Source: Diploptera punctata (Eukaryota > Arthropoda > Insecta > Blattodea > Blaberidae). Taken from it: 64,000 nucleotides of DNA. Shown here in pieces: positions 62,263 to 64,000 of the stretch. Numbering within the stretch: the stretch's first letter is position 1; each line of letters starts with the position of its first letter. The notes under the pieces were generated by a model. The model searched no databases, was not told the origin of the DNA, and saw nothing but the letters and a program-made list of their open reading frames with translations. Position numbers and translations under genes: made by a program. The stretch spans positions 99,501-163,500 of the forward strand of contig JASPKZ010008353.1 of NCBI GenBank assembly GCA_030220185.1, in the 5' to 3' direction.

Positions 62263-62627
62263 CTTATTTCTAACACTTTTTTGTAACTTTACGCATTAAT
62301 GCGGAGACGGCAGGTGCGTGTTACTTGCACGAAATCTTAGCTGCATCTGAGGGCCTGAGGCTGATGCAAGACATTTTAAGCATTCAGACCCATGTTTTCA
62401 GAAGCTTCTACATACAAAGGAATTTAGTTTCGCGGACAGAAATTGAGCGCGAACTAATGAAAAATAATATATTAAATTATTTGCCACCAAACTATGTTAA
62501 GACAAAAGGCATGACTTGCAATATTTTTGATGAAGCAAGTTTTAGATTATTCCATAAGAACTTCAATTCAAGAAGGACTTACAGTACATGTATTACGCAT
62601 TTAAATACAAGTCATATAAAACTTTAA
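62263..62627 (+). CDS. Unrecognised open frame, possible exon or relic
   Basis: An open frame of about 120 codons with ordinary-looking composition (HEILAASEGLRLMQDILSIQ, RNLVSRTEIERELM, NILNYLPPNYVKTKGMTC, DEASFRLFHKNFNSRR). There is no ATG near its 5' end and no repeat match in the window. I do not recognise the family. It could be an exon of a host gene, a transposon fragment, or chance. No splice site pair can be argued with confidence. Confidence 0.2.
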
Positions 62628-63253
62628 AAATAAAAATATATAAGAAATCAAGTAAAATAAGAACTATCCACCTACTTTAATGAAGTAACGTAATCATAGT
62701 AGGTGTTGTAATAAATATCATTACCTCTATATTATACAATATATACATGAACTGATGTAGAAACAGTGTACAAGCAAATGAATAGCAGGGACGTTAAACT
62801 AAGCTATCCCTTTGAACCACGTCACATTTTGCTTGACCACAGTTTCCACTTGCCAGAGATCTGAGGACGTAACGTGACAACCTAAGCAGAAGTAGGTTAT
62901 ACTGTTGATTGACCAAATGCGATCGATGTGCAATATTAGCTTCATAACCAGCGCTATGAGAAACGAAGCTTTAAACTTAATACCATCAGTAGTAAGCCTA
63001 TACGATCAAACCAGAATAGTTTTGACCCCTAAATAGCAATAGTTTAAATGTCTCACCATTCCTTTATTATAGTAATATTCTAAGTGTCAGATTGAATTAA
63101 TTTCTGATATTACAAATACTATTACCAGCAGAAACAATACATAACAATAAATAGAATGATCTCAGCTTCGTCTTGAAGTAACAATACACAAAATTATGAA
63201 TTCAATCATTGAATACTATTTTCCTCCAGTATCATATAGAATATATAAAAAAA
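62628..63253. other. No gene recognised
   Basis: AT-rich interval. Confidence 0.3.
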
Positions 63254-63580
63254 TCCTCGCGCGACAGGTCTAGAAGGCAATTAGCTTACCATCCGGCTGC
63301 TGGCCTCACATCCTCCTGTGTCAATCATAGAGGTAGATGATCATCAGCCAGTGTGTGGGTGACATGTGGTCAGCATGTCGAGTCCCCCAGCCGTTATAGG
63401 TCGTTTTCTCACCTGGAACCGCTACTTATTGTAGCTACCCAAATGCTGGGTGGACACTGGTCCCATACTGGCCGTAATACCATGAGAAAATTTCTTCCCC
63501 CATGGAGACTCGAACCAGCGCAAGTCCCGTAGCTCTGCGCCAAGGCCTTCTGCCTTAATCACTCGGCTACGGCAAGGGAC
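63254..63580 (-). mobile_element. SINE D, full-length minus copy
   Basis: The reversed head at 63580 has GTAGCCGAGTGATTAAGGCA, the GGCCTTGGCGCAGAGCTACG hairpin region and B box GGTTCGAGTCTCC. Body and end (GCCTTCTAGACCTGTCGCGC) are collinear with 42765-43100, with an extra segment around 63390-63470 (CATTTGGGTAGCTACAATAA reversed) that the plus copy lacks. Confidence 0.88.
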
Positions 63581-63604
63581 ATACAGAATATAGTTTTCCA
63601 AATA

Positions 63605-63606
<2 letters not shown>

Positions 63607-63639
<33 letters not shown>
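63607..63639. repeat. (TA)n microsatellite
   Basis: TA tract beside SINE D. Confidence 0.95.
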
Positions 63640-63644
<5 letters not shown>

Positions 63645-64000
63645 TCTAAACAGATACACACACATATACGGAATTACGTTCAGAGTATTTTAGTTTATGT
63701 TATATATCTAGTATATTTAATTAAATGTATGTATTGCCGAAACGATATGTTTAGAGAAAGACTAATGTGGGCTTTGAAAAAAATACACGAGAAATCAACA
63801 AAATATATCGTAATGTGGGTTTTAGAGGAAAAAAAAAAAACATTAAATCAACAAACAATATTATACCCTTCATCATTAAAGTGTATTTTATATTTTGTTA
63901 AACCTGTATTTTATGTTTTGATAGCTTGTTTTGTTAGAATATAAAGTACAGGTTTTGTTGCCTAGTTACTACGAACTAAGCGTCACTGATTGTTGTGATA
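63640..64000. other. No gene recognised
   Basis: AT-rich; the plus-strand frame at 63729 has no recognisable domain. Confidence 0.3.

Noticed and set aside
1..64000. CRISPR array, telomeric (TTAGG)n, rDNA or viral genes
   Set aside because: No spaced identical repeats with unique spacers, no TTAGG arrays, no rRNA-like sequence and no recognisable viral protein.

Overview
The window looks like repeat-dense, AT-rich intergenic or intronic DNA from a large insect genome. The many diverged LINE proteins, tRNA-derived SINEs and TTAA-type DNA transposons suggest a cockroach or termite (Blattodea), but that placement rests on remembered similarity and was not tested. I find no convincing single-copy host gene, no functional rRNA or tRNA, and no CRISPR array or operon. 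Almost every long open frame is a transposon protein or a relic of one.

Layout. 1-7 kb: two minisatellites, a GA tract, LINE carboxyl-terminal relics, and a SINE inserted inside an opposite-strand SINE. 7-10 kb: an old LINE split first by a SINE and later by an RTE-type LINE, both with target-site duplications. 11.5-13.5 kb: an RTE relic split by a 1.67 kb TTAA-flanked DNA element that itself contains a foldback repeat. 13.7-17.6 kb: first copy of dispersed repeat F, a mariner-like relic and a TTAA/GGGGG element. 18-24.4 kb: convergent LINE tails and two CR1/L2-like LINE copies ending in a conserved hairpin plus (TAA)n. 24.5-26.5 kb: a deleted piggyBac with both ends. 26.6-28.3 kb: SINEs. 28.6-33.8 kb: a Jockey-type LINE on the minus strand with two undisrupted ORFs, the only apparently coding-competent element. 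34-41.8 kb: an RTE reduced to its two ends, LINE fragments, a second foldback, SINE B, a Tc1 carboxyl terminus and an RNase-H LINE relic. 42-49.2 kb: a long poly-C run, a tRNA-Ser/Leu-like SINE, a 164-bp tandem repeat, an LTR-like block, and a head-to-tail SINE array in (TA)n. 49.5-56.5 kb: palindromic tRNA-like elements, repeat F, LINE relics and a second TTAA/GGGGG element. 57.6-61.7 kb: a 139-bp fourfold tandem RTE segment followed by a full-length but mutated RTE with a 14-bp target-site duplication.

How the parts relate. LINEs supply endonuclease and reverse transcriptase and probably mobilise the SINEs; which LINE serves which SINE is not shown by this sequence. Several LINE families each end in their own microsatellite ((TAA)n, (GTAA)n, (GATGAT)n, (GAAGAA)n, (AGTC)n), so much of the simple-sequence DNA here can be explained as LINE tails. 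No previously undescribed host system is evident. The most informative structures are the nested insertions with readable duplications, the ends-only RTE, the A-B-A-B tandem RTE fragment, the new-looking TTAA element families and the tRNA-like palindromes.
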